A DNA stretch of 64,000 bases. Source: Roseovarius amoyensis (GTDB taxonomy: Bacteria; Pseudomonadota; Alphaproteobacteria; Rhodobacterales; Rhodobacteraceae). Of this stretch, positions 1 to 9,785 are shown piece after piece; position 1 is the stretch's first letter, and each line of letters opens with the position of its first letter. The position numbers and the translations under genes are program-made. The notes beneath the pieces are model-generated. The model had not been told where the DNA came from. It worked only from the letters and a program-made list of their open reading frames with translations, and made no database searches. The DNA lies in contig NZ_QITQ01000001.1 in assembly GCF_003260265.1 (NCBI RefSeq), positions 310,001 to 374,000 on the forward strand, written 5' to 3'.

Positions 1-558
1 GACGCCCACCACCAGCACCACCTGCGGGCGCTTGGGATAGATCGGCATCGGCCGCGCGACCGGTTCCATGATGCGGGTGATCTCGGCGGCCAGCAATTCC
101 TTGATCTCGCGGGTGGACAGCTTCTTGCCCATCCGCCCCTCGGCCATATTGGCAGTGACGCGCAGGGCGGTGTCCACCCCCATGTCGGCGGTGATCAGCA
201 GCTCTTCGAGGCTTTCCAGCATCTCGTCGTCGAGGGTGCGGCGCGGCTCTGCCCCGCGGCCCAGGACACGGCCCAGCAGGCCGGGTCGTTCAGAACGTTC
301 CTCGCGCTCTGTCTCTGGTACCGGCGCAGATGCGGGTACCGGCGCAGGTTCTGACGCAGGTGCAGGTTCTGCCGGGGGCGCCTTTGCCTCAGCCACCGGG
401 GGGCTGGGGGCCTCCGGGACTTGGGGCGCCGCCACATCAGACGCCGGCGCGCCGGGCTGCTCTGCCTCGGCGCCTTCCTCTACAATCGCGTCCAGCCCCT
501 GGCCCAGTTTGGACGAGGATTTGAACAACCGTTCCTTGAGTTTCGAAAACAACGCCAT
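1..558 (-). CDS. ftsY: FtsY, signal recognition particle receptor (N-terminal part)
   Basis: This is the GTPase receptor for the signal recognition particle, which docks ribosomes making membrane proteins at the inner membrane. Only the first 186 codons are present, because the gene runs off the left edge. Residues 1-20 (MALFSKLKERLF) form a basic amphipathic start. An acidic Pro/Ala/Glu-rich low-complexity stretch (about 25-100) follows, as is usual for the FtsY A region. The N-domain helical bundle comes next, with LDDEMLESLEELLITADMG and a KRPQVVLVVGV end leading into the missing G domain. The start at 558 is the first ATG of the frame. The GTPase motifs lie outside the window, so function is inferred from the N domain only. 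Confidence 0.93.
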   Translation of the reverse strand, partial: MALFSKLKERLFKSSSKLGQGLDAIVEEGAEAEQPGAPASDVAAPQVPEAPSPPVAEAKAPPAEPAPASEPAPVPASAPVPETEREERSERPGLLGRVLGRGAEPRRTLDDEMLESLEELLITADMGVDTALRVTANMAEGRMGKKLSTREIKELLAAEITRIMEPVARPMPIYPKRPQVVLVVGV

Positions 559-696
559 GCGACCTCCGCAACGATGTCTTTCGTCACCTAATCGCATCAC
601 GCCAAAGATGGAAGCCTTGGCCTGTCACGTACTGGCTGCCAATTGGCCCCAACACGCGATAACGTGGCAGGAAAACAGCGACCAGGGGGACAGACA

Positions 697-936
697 ATGA
701 CCGAACCGGCAAGACCCGCAACATGGCGCAGGGTCGTGGCCTTCATCCTCGACCTTGTCTTCAGCTTCTTCATCATCGGTTATGCCGTCGCCGCAATCAC
801 CGGCGACACGACCGAAGAGGGGTTTTCGCTGACCGGTTTTCCGGCGATCGTGATGTTCGCGCTCTGGATACTCTACATGGCCGGCATGCCGCGGCTGGGC
901 GGGCGGCTGTTCCAGCGCCTTCTCAAGGCAGTCTGA
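697..936 (+). CDS. Small RDD-like integral membrane protein, 79 aa
   Basis: This short inner-membrane protein has two predicted membrane segments (residues about 12-33 and 47-63). The RR..FILD pattern of the first helix and the GMPRLGGRLFQRLL ending resemble a compact RDD-family protein, whose roles are mostly unknown (some are linked to ion exchange). A purine-rich AGGGGGA sits 7 bases before the ATG at 697, which favours this start over an upstream in-frame ATG at 643. It lies between divergent ftsY and the convergent NuoEF-like gene, so it is probably monocistronic. Function is not predictable beyond membrane location. Confidence 0.7.
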   Translation: MTEPARPATWRRVVAFILDLVFSFFIIGYAVAAITGDTTEEGFSLTGFPAIVMFALWILYMAGMPRLGGRLFQRLLKAV

Positions 937-947
937 ATAGGCGCTTA

Positions 948-2633
948 TCAGACCTCATCGGGGAAGTGGCGCATCACCAGGCGGATCGGGTTGGGCGCGG
1001 CCTGTCCCAGACCGCAGATCGATGCGTCGGTCATCGCCTCGCAGAGGTCATTCAGCAGGTCGCGGTCCCAGCGGTCGGCCTGCATCAGCTTGACCGCCTT
1101 TTCGCAACCTACCCGGCACGGCGTGCACTGGCCGCAGCTTTCATCCTCGAAAAAGCGCAGCATGTTGAGCGCCGCATCCCGGACGCTGTCATGCTCTGAC
1201 AGCACCACCACCGCCGCCGAGCCGATGAACGTGTCATGCGGCTGCAGCGTGTCGAAATCGAGCGGCACATCATCCAGGCTGGCAGGCAGCAGGCCCGATG
1301 ACGGGCCGCCCGGCTGATAGGCCTTGAAGGTGTGCCCCTCGGCGATGCCGCCGGCGGCCTCGATCACGTCGCGGATGGTCGACCCGGCGGGCAGCAGGTA
1401 AACGCCCGGGTTCCTGACCCGGCCCGATACGGAATAGGACCGCAGGCCTTTTCTGCCGTTTTTTTCGGTAGTTGCGAGGACTTCCTTACCCTCGCGCAAA
1501 ACGCGGGACACCCAGTAGAGCGTTTCGATATTGTTGACCAATGTCGGCCGGCCAAAGATGCCGACCTGGGCGACGAAGGGTGGGCGGTGGCGCGGAAGGC
1601 CGCGCTTGCCCTCGATCGATTCGATCATCGCCGATTCCTCGCCACAGATATAGGCGCCGGCGCCGCGGCGCAGGTCGATATATCCCGGCGCGGCGATGCC
1701 GGCCTCCTCCAGCGCCTTGATCTCGCGGCGCAGGATTTCCAGCACGGCCGGGTATTCGTCGCGCATGTAGATGAAACAGGTTTCGGCCTCGACCGCCCAG
1801 GCGGAAATCAGCATTCCCTCAAGAAAAACATGGGGTTCTCGTTCGAGGTAAAAGCGATCCTTGAAGGTTCCCGGCTCACCCTCGTCGCCGTTCACGGCCA
1901 GGTAACGAGGGCCCGGCTCGGACCGCACAAAGCCCCATTTGCGCCCCGACGGAAAGCCCGCGCCGCCAAGTCCGCGCAGGCCGGAGGCAAGCAGTTCCTC
2001 CTGCACTGCCTCGAAATCGCCCTCGCGTCGCAGGCGCGCGAGAACCTCATATCCACCACTTTCACGATAGGCTGCAAGTCCTTGATAACTCTGGATATTC
2101 GGGCGGGTATTCCCCGCCTTGACCGCCGCCATGACCTTTTCGGGCGTGGCATGGTCGATGTGGTTGTGCCCCAGCTCCAGCACCGGCGCCGTATCGCAGC
2201 GCCCCATGCAGGGCGCGCGCAGCACGCGAACCTCGGACGGGTCCAGACCATCCTCCAGCGCCGCCTTCAGCGCCTCGGCGCCGGCCAGCTCGCACGACAG
2301 CGAATCGCAGACCCGGATTGTCAGCGCCGGCGGCGGAGTTTCGCCCTCTTTCACCACGTCGAAATGGGCATAGAAGGTCGCCACCTCATAGACCTCGGCC
2401 TGGGCGATGCCCAGTTCCTCGGCCAGGGCGCGCAGGTGGGCGGCGGACAGGTGGCCATAGGCATCCTGGATCAGGTGCAGGAATTCGATCAGCAGGTCGC
2501 GCCGGCGCGGGCGGTCGCCCAGCAGCGCGCGCACGTCTTGCCATGCGCGATCATCCACCTGCCGCCCCTTGGGTGTGCGGCGGCCCTTGCCGCGCCCCGA
2601 TTTCCAGACGCCCTTGCGTTCGTCCAATGCCAT
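948..2633 (-). CDS. NuoE-NuoF fusion: NAD-linked diaphorase subunit (formate dehydrogenase beta / HoxF type)
   Basis: This 561-aa flavoprotein subunit would exchange electrons between NAD(H) and Fe-S clusters. Residues 30-175 are a NuoE/thioredoxin-like 2Fe-2S domain with cysteines C109, C114, C142 and C146. Residues 185-480 are the NuoF FMN/NADH domain, with GLGGAGFPSG at 221-230, NGDEGEPG at 248-255 and an SLBB-like region. The C-terminus has the 4Fe-4S motif CxxCxxC (C500, C503, C506) plus C540. The fused order matches HoxF and some formate dehydrogenase beta subunits (FdsG+FdsB). No catalytic partner (FdsA-like molybdenum subunit, hydrogenase, NuoG) lies on either side within the window, so the electron donor is unknown. 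The start at 2633 was chosen because upstream sequence overlaps the divergent AlkB gene. Confidence 0.88.
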   Translation of the reverse strand: MALDERKGVWKSGRGKGRRTPKGRQVDDRAWQDVRALLGDRPRRRDLLIEFLHLIQDAYGHLSAAHLRALAEELGIAQAEVYEVATFYAHFDVVKEGETPPPALTIRVCDSLSCELAGAEALKAALEDGLDPSEVRVLRAPCMGRCDTAPVLELGHNHIDHATPEKVMAAVKAGNTRPNIQSYQGLAAYRESGGYEVLARLRREGDFEAVQEELLASGLRGLGGAGFPSGRKWGFVRSEPGPRYLAVNGDEGEPGTFKDRFYLEREPHVFLEGMLISAWAVEAETCFIYMRDEYPAVLEILRREIKALEEAGIAAPGYIDLRRGAGAYICGEESAMIESIEGKRGLPRHRPPFVAQVGIFGRPTLVNNIETLYWVSRVLREGKEVLATTEKNGRKGLRSYSVSGRVRNPGVYLLPAGSTIRDVIEAAGGIAEGHTFKAYQPGGPSSGLLPASLDDVPLDFDTLQPHDTFIGSAAVVVLSEHDSVRDAALNMLRFFEDESCGQCTPCRVGCEKAVKLMQADRWDRDLLNDLCEAMTDASICGLGQAAPNPIRLVMRHFPDEV

Positions 2634-2783
2634 GCCGGCCCCCTGTATCCGATGCCCGCAGCTTAGCCGGGGACGGGATGGCCATGCGAGGGCAAAAGCG
2701 ACAATTCCATCGCCGGAAACGTTGCCCGCGGCCCGCGCCGGGGTGTAAGGGTTGGGTGTCTCGGGGGCGAAAGGAAGACGCGC

Positions 2784-3827
2784 ATGTGGGCTTTCGCCGT
2801 GGTCACGGTGATACCGTTCCTGCTGATCGTGTCGGCCGCGTTGGCCGGCGGGGTCTGGGTGTGGCTGGCGCTGGGGTACATGACGGTGCTGGTGGCCCTG
2901 ATGGATCGAATCATCGGCGCCTGCGACCGCAACCGAGACCCGCAGGCCGAGTTCCCAGCGGCCGAGCTTTTGCTGGTCTGCCTGGGGGTCGGGCATTTCG
3001 GGCTGTTGGCGCTGGCGATCTGGGCCGTGGGCGGCACAAGCGGGCTGACCCTTGCCGAACGGGTCGGCGTCGCACTGGCGGCCGGGATGGTCTTTGGCCA
3101 GATATCGCACCCGGCGGCACATGAGCTGATCCACCGGCAGCGGCGCGCGCTGCGGCGGCTGGGCCGGCTGATCTATACCTCGCTGCTGATCGGCCACCAT
3201 GCCAGCGCGCATCTGCTGGTGCATCACCTGCATGTCGGCACCGATACCGACCCCAGCAGCGCGCCGCGCGGAATGGGGTTCTATCGCTTTGCCGGTCGGG
3301 CGTGGCGTGGGGCCTTTCTTGCCGGGCTCGCGGCCGAGAACCGCCGCCGACAGGGCCGCAACCTGCCGCTTTGGCAGCATCCTTATGCGCTTTACCTCGG
3401 GGGTGGCGCGCTGATGCTGATTCTGGCGGCGGTGCTGGCCGGGGCGGGCGGGGTTCTGGCGCTGTTGATCATGGCGGCGCATGCGCAGTTGCAAATCCAG
3501 ATGTCGGATTACGTGCAGCATTACGGCCTGCGCCGGCAAATCCGCCCCGATGGCCGGGCAGAGCCGGTGGGCCCGCAGCATTCGTGGAATTCGCCGCATG
3601 TGTTTTCGGCGGCCCTGTCGCTGAACGCCCCGCGCCATTCCGATCATCATGTCACGCCCTCGCGCCCCTACCCGGCACTGCAGTTAGAGCCCGAAACCAT
3701 GCCCTGCCTGCCCCGTCCACTGCCGGTGATGGCGGCGCTGGCACTGGTGCCGCCGGTCTGGTTCCGGATGATGGACCTGCGTTGCGAACGCTGGCAGAAC
3801 CGTGCAAGTAAGGGCAAATCCCGCTAG
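2784..3827 (+). CDS. alkB: AlkB-type alkane 1-monooxygenase, membrane di-iron
   Basis: Predicted integral-membrane non-heme di-iron hydroxylase, 347 aa, of the alkane 1-monooxygenase/xylene monooxygenase group; it would hydroxylate the terminal carbon of an alkane-like substrate using O2 and electrons from a rubredoxin or ferredoxin. The histidine boxes are visible in order: HPAAHELIHR (109-118), GHHASAHLLVHH (138-149) followed by GTDTDP, SDYVQHYGLRR, and NAPRHSDHHVTPSRPY. Several hydrophobic spans precede and separate them. No rubredoxin or rubredoxin reductase gene is adjacent, so the electron donor must be encoded elsewhere. It is divergent from the NuoEF fusion with a 150-bp gap. The exact substrate cannot be read from the sequence. 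Confidence 0.88.
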   Translation: MWAFAVVTVIPFLLIVSAALAGGVWVWLALGYMTVLVALMDRIIGACDRNRDPQAEFPAAELLLVCLGVGHFGLLALAIWAVGGTSGLTLAERVGVALAAGMVFGQISHPAAHELIHRQRRALRRLGRLIYTSLLIGHHASAHLLVHHLHVGTDTDPSSAPRGMGFYRFAGRAWRGAFLAGLAAENRRRQGRNLPLWQHPYALYLGGGALMLILAAVLAGAGGVLALLIMAAHAQLQIQMSDYVQHYGLRRQIRPDGRAEPVGPQHSWNSPHVFSAALSLNAPRHSDHHVTPSRPYPALQLEPETMPCLPRPLPVMAALALVPPVWFRMMDLRCERWQNRASKGKSR

Positions 3828-3859
3828 CCACCCGGCGCGGCATCTGCCAAGATCATGCC

Positions 3860-4255
3860 ATGTGGAAACGCGCCCTCTTGTCATGGTTCCTGATCGTCCT
3901 GCCCGCCGTCGCGCTGGCGGCGATGAGCGCCGAGGAATTCGACGAATACACCCTTGGAAAGACCTTCTACTACGGCTCGCTGGGAGAACCCTACGGGGCC
4001 GAGGAATACCTGCCCAACCGCCGCGTGATCTGGACCTTTCTGAACGGGGAATGCCAAAACGGCACCTGGTACGAGGAAGGCGGGCTGATCTGCTTTGTCT
4101 ACGACAGGGAGCCCGATCCGCAATGCTGGAGCTTCACCCGCTCTGCCGGCGGGCTGATCGCCCAGTTCGAGAACGACCCCCAACAGACAGAGTTGTACGA
4201 GGTGGAACGCACCAGCGATCCGCTGATCTGCCCGGGCCCGGATCTGGGTGTTTAG
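3860..4255 (+). CDS. Secreted hypothetical protein, 131 aa
   Basis: The first 20 residues form a typical Sec signal peptide (basic WKR, hydrophobic core, ALA-AM cleavage region). The mature part is acidic and rich in aromatic residues. It has four cysteines (in GECQNG, GLICF, DPQCW, LICPG), as expected for a periplasmic disulfide-bonded domain. I do not recognise a named family. It starts 32 bases after alkB on the same strand and could be co-transcribed, but nothing in the sequence links it to alkane oxidation. Confidence 0.7.
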   Translation: MWKRALLSWFLIVLPAVALAAMSAEEFDEYTLGKTFYYGSLGEPYGAEEYLPNRRVIWTFLNGECQNGTWYEEGGLICFVYDREPDPQCWSFTRSAGGLIAQFENDPQQTELYEVERTSDPLICPGPDLGV

Positions 4256-4310
4256 TATTTCACAAATGCGATCTGAAATGCTGATCTAGCAGCCGAAATA
4301 CTGCAAATAG

Positions 4311-4334
4311 AGTCGATATTGCGTATCAGCGACT
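4311..4334. terminator. AT-rich hairpin between the secreted protein and xseA
   Basis: AGTCGATA at 4311-4318 can pair with TATCAGCGACT at 4324-4334, leaving a three-base bulge and a five-base loop. It sits between the convergent ends of the secreted protein gene and xseA, where a bidirectional terminator would be expected. There is no T-run, so the assignment rests on position and pairing only. Confidence 0.3.
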
Positions 4335-4349
4335 AATCACCCACAAACT

Positions 4350-5846
4350 TCAAAACAACGATCCCTGACCGGGGGTTTCCGGTTTCGCCTTGCCTGATGC
4401 GGGCTTGCCCCTGGCCGGCCCCGTGGTCGAAACCGGCAGCCGGCCATCAGCAAACTCGATCTCCAGCGCGGCGGCACTCTGTGCCTCGGCGCGGCTGGTC
4501 ACCACTGTGTCGGGACCATGCACCACCGCGTAGCCGCGCCTGAGCGTCGCCTTGTAGCTCATCGAGGACATGAGCCGTTCCAACCCGTCGATCCGGTCGC
4601 GCCAGCGCGTCGTCTGGCGCTGCCCGGCGTCGGAAAGACGCCGTGCCAATGACTGCGTATCAGCGCGCTTGCGGGCGATATCGCGCTGGATCGCGGCGAC
4701 GTTCAGCCGGGCGGAAAGGTCGCGCAGGGCGCGGCGATGGCCGGACACTGCGCTGCGCAACAGCGCGGGGCGCAGGATGCCGCTTTGTTCATACAGCCGG
4801 ACACGGCGCAGCTGCACCGACCGGGTCAGCGCGGCGGGCAACGCATCGGTCAGCGCATCCAGCCGCTGGCGCGGGCCATCGAGCAACGTATCGGGACGCG
4901 GCAGCGCGCGGGACAGATCGCGCAGGCGTTGCCGGCGGTCGCCCAGCGACCGGCTGAGCGCATGGCTAAGCCGCGCCCCCTGCCCGTCCAGCCACGCCAG
5001 CAGGTCCAGCCGCACCGGCACCGCCAGTTCGGCCGCCGCCGTGGGCGTGGGCGCGCGCTTGTCCGCCGCATAATCGATCAGCGTGGTGTCGGTCTCGTGC
5101 CCCACGGCCGAGATCAGCGGGATCTCGGACGCGGCGGCGGCGCGCACGACCACCTCTTCGTTGAACCCCCACAGATCCTCGACCGAACCGCCGCCACGCG
5201 CGACGATGATCAGGTCGGGGCGCGGCAACGCGCCATCGGGCGTCAGCCGGTTGAAACCTGCGATGGCGCGCGCGACCTCGGGTGCGCACGCCTCACCCTG
5301 CACCGCCACCGGCCAGATCAGCACCTTGCGAGGGAAACGGTCGCGCAGCCGGTGCAGGATGTCGCGGATCACCGCGCCCGAGGGCGAAGTGACAACGCCG
5401 ATCACCTCTGGCAGGTATGGCAGCGCGCGCTTGCTTTCCTCGGCAAACAGCCCCTCGGCCGCCAGCGCCTTGCGGCGCGCCTCTAGCAGCGCCATCAACG
5501 CGCCCGCGCCCGCCGGTTTCAGGCTGTCAATCACGATCTGATAGCGCGACTGCCCGGCAAAGGTGGTCAGTCGGCCGGTTGCGACCACCTCCGTCCCCTC
5601 TTCGGGCTGGATGGTCAGCCGCGCGGCGTTGCCTTTCCAGATCACGCCGGCAAGCACCGAACGCTCGTCTTTCAGGTCCAGATAGACATGCCCCGACCGC
5701 GGGCGGCTGACGCGCCCCAACTCGCCGCGTACGCGAACAAAGCCGAATTCGCCCTCAATCACGCGCTTGACCGCGCCTGACAGCTCGGAAACGGTGAATT
5801 CGGGGGCGTTTTCGCCCGGTAAGGGGTCGTCGATCAGGTCTGACAT
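4350..5846 (-). CDS. xseA: Exodeoxyribonuclease VII large subunit
   Basis: This is the large subunit of the single-strand-specific exonuclease that works with XseB in the cytoplasm in DNA repair and degradation; 498 aa, normal for the family. Residues 15-110 form the OB-fold nucleic-acid-binding domain. The catalytic domain follows, with [33 protein letters not shown] and [17 protein letters not shown]. The C-terminal third is a long Arg/Leu-rich coiled coil, and a short Lys-rich tail ends in GQGSLF. It is divergent from purD with an 80-bp intergenic space. xseB is not in the window. Confidence 0.96.
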   Translation of the reverse strand: MSDLIDDPLPGENAPEFTVSELSGAVKRVIEGEFGFVRVRGELGRVSRPRSGHVYLDLKDERSVLAGVIWKGNAARLTIQPEEGTEVVATGRLTTFAGQSRYQIVIDSLKPAGAGALMALLEARRKALAAEGLFAEESKRALPYLPEVIGVVTSPSGAVIRDILHRLRDRFPRKVLIWPVAVQGEACAPEVARAIAGFNRLTPDGALPRPDLIIVARGGGSVEDLWGFNEEVVVRAAAASEIPLISAVGHETDTTLIDYAADKRAPTPTAAAELAVPVRLDLLAWLDGQGARLSHALSRSLGDRRQRLRDLSRALPRPDTLLDGPRQRLDALTDALPAALTRSVQLRRVRLYEQSGILRPALLRSAVSGHRRALRDLSARLNVAAIQRDIARKRADTQSLARRLSDAGQRQTTRWRDRIDGLERLMSSMSYKATLRRGYAVVHGPDTVVTSRAEAQSAAALEIEFADGRLPVSTTGPARGKPASGKAKPETPGQGSLF

Positions 5847-5926
5847 GGTTTCCCGAGGCTGGCTTGTCTCTGTCGCGGTGCCACCTTAGAACGCGGTGCA
5901 ACGAAGGCCAAGCGGAAGGGCGGCAG

Positions 5927-7189
5927 ATGAACATCCTCATTCTCGGCGGCGGCGGGCGCGAGCACGCACTGGCCTGGGCGGCGATGCAGAACCCCAAATG
6001 CGACAAGCTGATCGTTGCGCCGGGCAATGCCGGCATCGCGGGCATCGCCGAATGCGCCAACCTCGACATCAACGAGGGCGCGGCGGTGGTGAACTTCTGC
6101 GACGAAAACGCCATCGACTTCGTCATCATCGGGCCGGAGGCGCCGCTGGCGGCCGGTGTCGCCGACCGGCTGCGCGAGGCGGGCATCCTGGTTTTCGGCC
6201 CCTCGGCGGCGGCGGCGCGGCTGGAGGCCTCGAAAGGGTTCACCAAGGAGATATGCGACGCCGCGCAGGTGCCCACGGCGGCCTGGGCGCGTTTCACCGA
6301 TGCCCAAAGCGCGCGCGCCTACCTGCGGGAAAAGGGTGCGCCGATCGTGGTCAAGGCCGACGGGCTGGCCGCCGGCAAGGGGGTGGTCGTGGCCGAAACC
6401 CTGGCCCAGGCAGAGGCGGCGGTGGACGACATGTTCGGCGGCGCCTTTGGTGCGGCCGGCGCCGAGGTGGTGATCGAGGAATTCATGACCGGCGAAGAGG
6501 CGTCGTTCTTTGTGCTTTGCGACGGAGAGGCGGCATTGCCCATTGGCACCGCGCAGGACCACAAGCGCGTGGGCGAAGGCGATACCGGCCCCAATACCGG
6601 CGGCATGGGCGCCTATTCCCCCGCCCCGGTCATGACGCCCGAGGTGACCGCGCGCGCGCTGGAGGAAATCGTCAAGCCCACGCTGCGTGAAATGGCTCGG
6701 CGCGGCACGCCCTATCAGGGGGTGCTTTATCCCGGGCTGATGATCGAGGACGGCGCGCCGCGGCTGGTGGAATACAATGTCCGCTTTGGCGACCCCGAGG
6801 CGCAGGTGCTGATGATGCGGCTGGGCGCGCAGGCGTTCGACCTGATGCACGCGGCCGCGGACGGGCGGCTGGAAGAGGCACGGGTGAACTGGGCCGACGA
6901 TCACGCGATGACGGTGGTGATGGCGGCGCGGGGCTATCCCGGCGCCTATGAAAAGGGCAGCGTCATCAACGGGCTGGACGGGCTGGCGGAAGACGGGTTC
7001 CACATGGTCTTTCACGCCGGCACCGCGCGCGAGAGCGGAAAATTCACCGCTGCCGGCGGACGGGTCCTGAACGTCACCGCACGAGGGGCAAGCCTGCAAG
7101 AGGCGGCCGATCGCGCCTATGGCATGATCGAGCGGATTGACTGGCCCGAGGGCTTTTACCGGCGCGATATCGGCTGGCGTGCGCTTTGA
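5927..7189 (+). CDS. purD: Phosphoribosylamine-glycine ligase (GAR synthetase)
   Basis: PurD catalyses ATP-dependent joining of glycine to phosphoribosylamine, the second step of purine synthesis; 420 aa, full length. The N-terminus begins [17 protein letters not shown], and the substrate loop GPEAPLAAG is present. ATP-grasp motifs include [14 protein letters not shown], the family signature [12 protein letters not shown] and the metal-binding end RFGDPEAQV. The ATG at 5927 is preferred over upstream in-frame starts because it begins the conserved GGGGREH motif at residue 6 and has GGAAGGG upstream. As in many alphaproteobacteria it stands apart from other pur genes. Confidence 0.97.
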   Translation: MNILILGGGGREHALAWAAMQNPKCDKLIVAPGNAGIAGIAECANLDINEGAAVVNFCDENAIDFVIIGPEAPLAAGVADRLREAGILVFGPSAAAARLEASKGFTKEICDAAQVPTAAWARFTDAQSARAYLREKGAPIVVKADGLAAGKGVVVAETLAQAEAAVDDMFGGAFGAAGAEVVIEEFMTGEEASFFVLCDGEAALPIGTAQDHKRVGEGDTGPNTGGMGAYSPAPVMTPEVTARALEEIVKPTLREMARRGTPYQGVLYPGLMIEDGAPRLVEYNVRFGDPEAQVLMMRLGAQAFDLMHAAADGRLEEARVNWADDHAMTVVMAARGYPGAYEKGSVINGLDGLAEDGFHMVFHAGTARESGKFTAAGGRVLNVTARGASLQEAADRAYGMIERIDWPEGFYRRDIGWRAL

Positions 7190-7272
7190 TCGCTGGGCGC
7201 GGCGGAACCTGATGGCGCCGGGCGAGAGAATGTGAAAAATGGCAAATGCTGCGGCGAAACCCCGCCCCCGGT

Positions 7273-7644
<372 letters not shown>

Positions 7645-7852
7645 CTAGCCAAGTGACCGGGGCGAGACCAGTCCCTTTTCCGTGAGCGGGCGTGCACGGT
7701 GCAAAATTTTGCGGATGCTGCGGCTTTGTCCGCGTGACAGCGTTGCCGTAATGCGCTGACAACAGGCCTGTTGCCATTGCCCGCTTCCCCGAAGCGGCGA
7801 AAACGGATAGACTGCGCCAAAACCAAGGCCATCGAGCCACGAGGCACCGAGC

Positions 7853-8707
7853 ATGACGCCCCGACCCCCACTTGCCGCCCTCATGGCGGCGCTCGCGCTT
7901 GGCGGCTGTCAGGCCGCGCTGCCGCAGATGGCAGAACCGGTGCATGTCAGCACCCGCGACGAGGCCCCGCCGGGCGCCGCGCCGGGCACCTGCTGGGGGC
8001 AGGACGAGACCCCCGCCGTGGTCGAGACAGTGACCGAACAGATCATCCTGCAACCGCCCGAGATATTGGCCGACGGCACTGTCCAGCGGCCCGCCGTCTA
8101 CAAGACCGAGACCCGCCAGCAGATCGTCAAGCCGCGCAAGACAACCTGGTTCGAGACCCCCTGCGAGCACGAGTTGACGCCGGAATTCATCGCCTCGCTG
8201 CAGCGGGCGCTGGCGGCGCGCGGGCGCTATCGCGGGGCGGTGACAGGGCGGATGGATGCACGCACCCGCACAGCCATCCGGGGCTTTCAGCGGCCGCAGG
8301 GGCTGGATTCCGGCATGATCTCGCTGGCTGCGGCGCGGCAGATGGGGTTGATCGCGCTCGACCGTCCCGATTCTGGCGCTGACATTGACGCCGCACCGGC
8401 CGCGCAGGTGGCGGTGCTCTCCGGCCCGGCCAAAGCGGCGGAGCAGCCCTCGGAGGACCAGCCCGACACCCGGCGCGCGGCAGAGGCGGAGGCAGAGGCA
8501 GAGGCCATCGCCCGCGCAGAAGCAGCAAGAGCGGAAGCAGAGGCAAGTGCCCGGGCCCAGGCAAAGGCCGAGGCAGATGCCAGGGCGCAGGCGGAAGCCG
8601 CCGAAAAGGCCGCCCGCAAGGCCGAGTTGCGCGCCGCGCTCGAGGCTGAGCGCGCAGCGCGCGCCGCAAAGGCCAAGCCATTGCCGGTGTCGTCCGAGAC
8701 TTACTGA
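7853..8707 (+). CDS. Peptidoglycan-binding-domain lipoprotein with Ala/Glu-rich tail
   Basis: The protein has 284 aa. Residues 1-19 are a lipoprotein signal ending in the lipobox LGGC, so Cys19 should be lipidated and anchor the protein in an outer or inner membrane leaflet. Residues about 110-170 (ITGRMDART-like region, RYRGAVTGRMDARTRTAIRG) match the PG_binding_1 fold. The last 90 residues are a low-complexity Ala/Glu/Arg repeat likely to be a coiled coil or extended spacer. It probably tethers the envelope to the cell wall, but no enzyme domain is present. The DNA of the repeat tract is locally repetitive (gcagaggcggag-type units). Confidence 0.8.
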   Translation: MTPRPPLAALMAALALGGCQAALPQMAEPVHVSTRDEAPPGAAPGTCWGQDETPAVVETVTEQIILQPPEILADGTVQRPAVYKTETRQQIVKPRKTTWFETPCEHELTPEFIASLQRALAARGRYRGAVTGRMDARTRTAIRGFQRPQGLDSGMISLAAARQMGLIALDRPDSGADIDAAPAAQVAVLSGPAKAAEQPSEDQPDTRRAAEAEAEAEAIARAEAARAEAEASARAQAKAEADARAQAEAAEKAARKAELRAALEAERAARAAKAKPLPVSSETY

Positions 8708-8806
8708 CCCGCCATCGCCAACGGCAGCCATTCCAAAACGACACAAGACGCGGGGGCGCGATTTGTGTCATCATGCCCTCCAGGACCCCGGACAAGAGGC
8801 CGCGCC

Positions 8807-9751
8807 ATGCCCGACATCCCGACGATGGAACACATCCTTGCCTATGCCCTTCGCGCACCGTCGAGCAACAACACCCAGCCCTGGCTGTTTCGCCCGGGCG
8901 AGGACAGCATTGACCTGCTGGCCGACCGCACCCGCGCCCTGCCCGCCAATGACCCCGACGACCGCGAACTGACGATCAGCTGCGGCTGCGCGCTGATGAA
9001 CCTGCGTGTGGGCACCGCCGCCCGGCACCTGGGCGGCCAGGTGACACTGCTGCCCGACCTCGACGAAGAGGACCTGCTGGCGCACCTGCAGATCGGCGGG
9101 CCGGCGGATGCTGACCTGGCCGCATTGGCCCCGGCCATAGAATTGCGCCAGACCTTTCGCGCCGGTTTCCAAAAGCGCCCCGTGTCGCATGATCATGTCG
9201 CCGAGCTGCTGGATGCCGCCACGACCGAGGGCGCATGGTTCGTCCCCCTGCACGACGAGGCCGCGCGCGAAAAAGCCGCCGAACTGGTGGCCGAGGGCGA
9301 CGCCGCACTGTGGCAGGACAGCAGCTGGCGGCGGGAACTGGCGCAGTGGATGCATCCGCGCCGCAAGGGCGACGGGTTGACCCTGCCGTGGCTGACGCTG
9401 CCGGCGGCGCGGCTGGTGGTGCGCAGCTTCGACATGGGCGGGGGCGTCGCCGCCCATGACGCCCACCTGACCGAAGGCTCACCTCTGCTGGCGGTGCTGG
9501 GCACACGCGGCGATGGCCCGCGCGACTGGCTGATCGCCGGGCAGGCGCTGCAACGGTTGTTGCTCGTCGGGGTCGGACTGGGGTTGCAGGCGTCCTATCT
9601 GAACCAGCCGCTGCAGGTGGCGCGCCTGCGCCCGCAGCTGGCAGAGCAGAGCGGCCAGGACGGCGCACCGCAGATCCTGCTGCGGATGGGCTATACCGAT
9701 GACCGGCTGGTGCCCTCGCCGCGCCGGCGGCTGGAAGACATGGTCATATAG
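8807..9751 (+). CDS. Acg-family FMN-binding nitroreductase-like oxidoreductase
   Basis: Predicted flavoprotein, 314 aa, of the nitroreductase superfamily subgroup that includes mycobacterial Acg. The N-terminus APSSNNTQPWLF is the FMN-phosphate-binding signature, followed by DLLADRTRALPANDPDDREL and the SCGCALMNL helix typical of this subgroup. The C-terminal half contains the second nitroreductase-like unit. Acg proteins are proposed to sequester flavin rather than act as classical nitroreductases, so enzymatic activity is uncertain. The start at 8807 has AAGAGG ten bases upstream. It converges with the Mrp gene. Confidence 0.85.
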   Translation: MPDIPTMEHILAYALRAPSSNNTQPWLFRPGEDSIDLLADRTRALPANDPDDRELTISCGCALMNLRVGTAARHLGGQVTLLPDLDEEDLLAHLQIGGPADADLAALAPAIELRQTFRAGFQKRPVSHDHVAELLDAATTEGAWFVPLHDEAAREKAAELVAEGDAALWQDSSWRRELAQWMHPRRKGDGLTLPWLTLPAARLVVRSFDMGGGVAAHDAHLTEGSPLLAVLGTRGDGPRDWLIAGQALQRLLLVGVGLGLQASYLNQPLQVARLRPQLAEQSGQDGAPQILLRMGYTDDRLVPSPRRRLEDMVI

Positions 9752-9785
9752 CGCCAGGCATCAACCGGGCGCGCGCCTGCGTGCA

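Noticed and set aside
1332-2666. 444-aa plus-strand frame opposite the NuoEF fusion
   Set aside because: Antisense shadow, no motif, while the minus strand carries all cluster ligands.
2634-3650. N-terminal extension of the NuoEF fusion to 900 aa
   Set aside because: The added 339 residues are antisense to alkB and have low-complexity composition; the 2Fe-2S domain starts shortly after the ATG at 2633.
5834-7099. 421-aa minus-strand frame opposite purD
   Set aside because: Antisense shadow with His/Gly-rich composition; purD on the plus strand is complete.
8481-8700. Tandem GCAGAGGC-type repeats that might be a CRISPR or VNTR
   Set aside because: They encode an in-frame Ala/Glu coiled-coil tail of the lipoprotein; units are irregular and there are no spacers.
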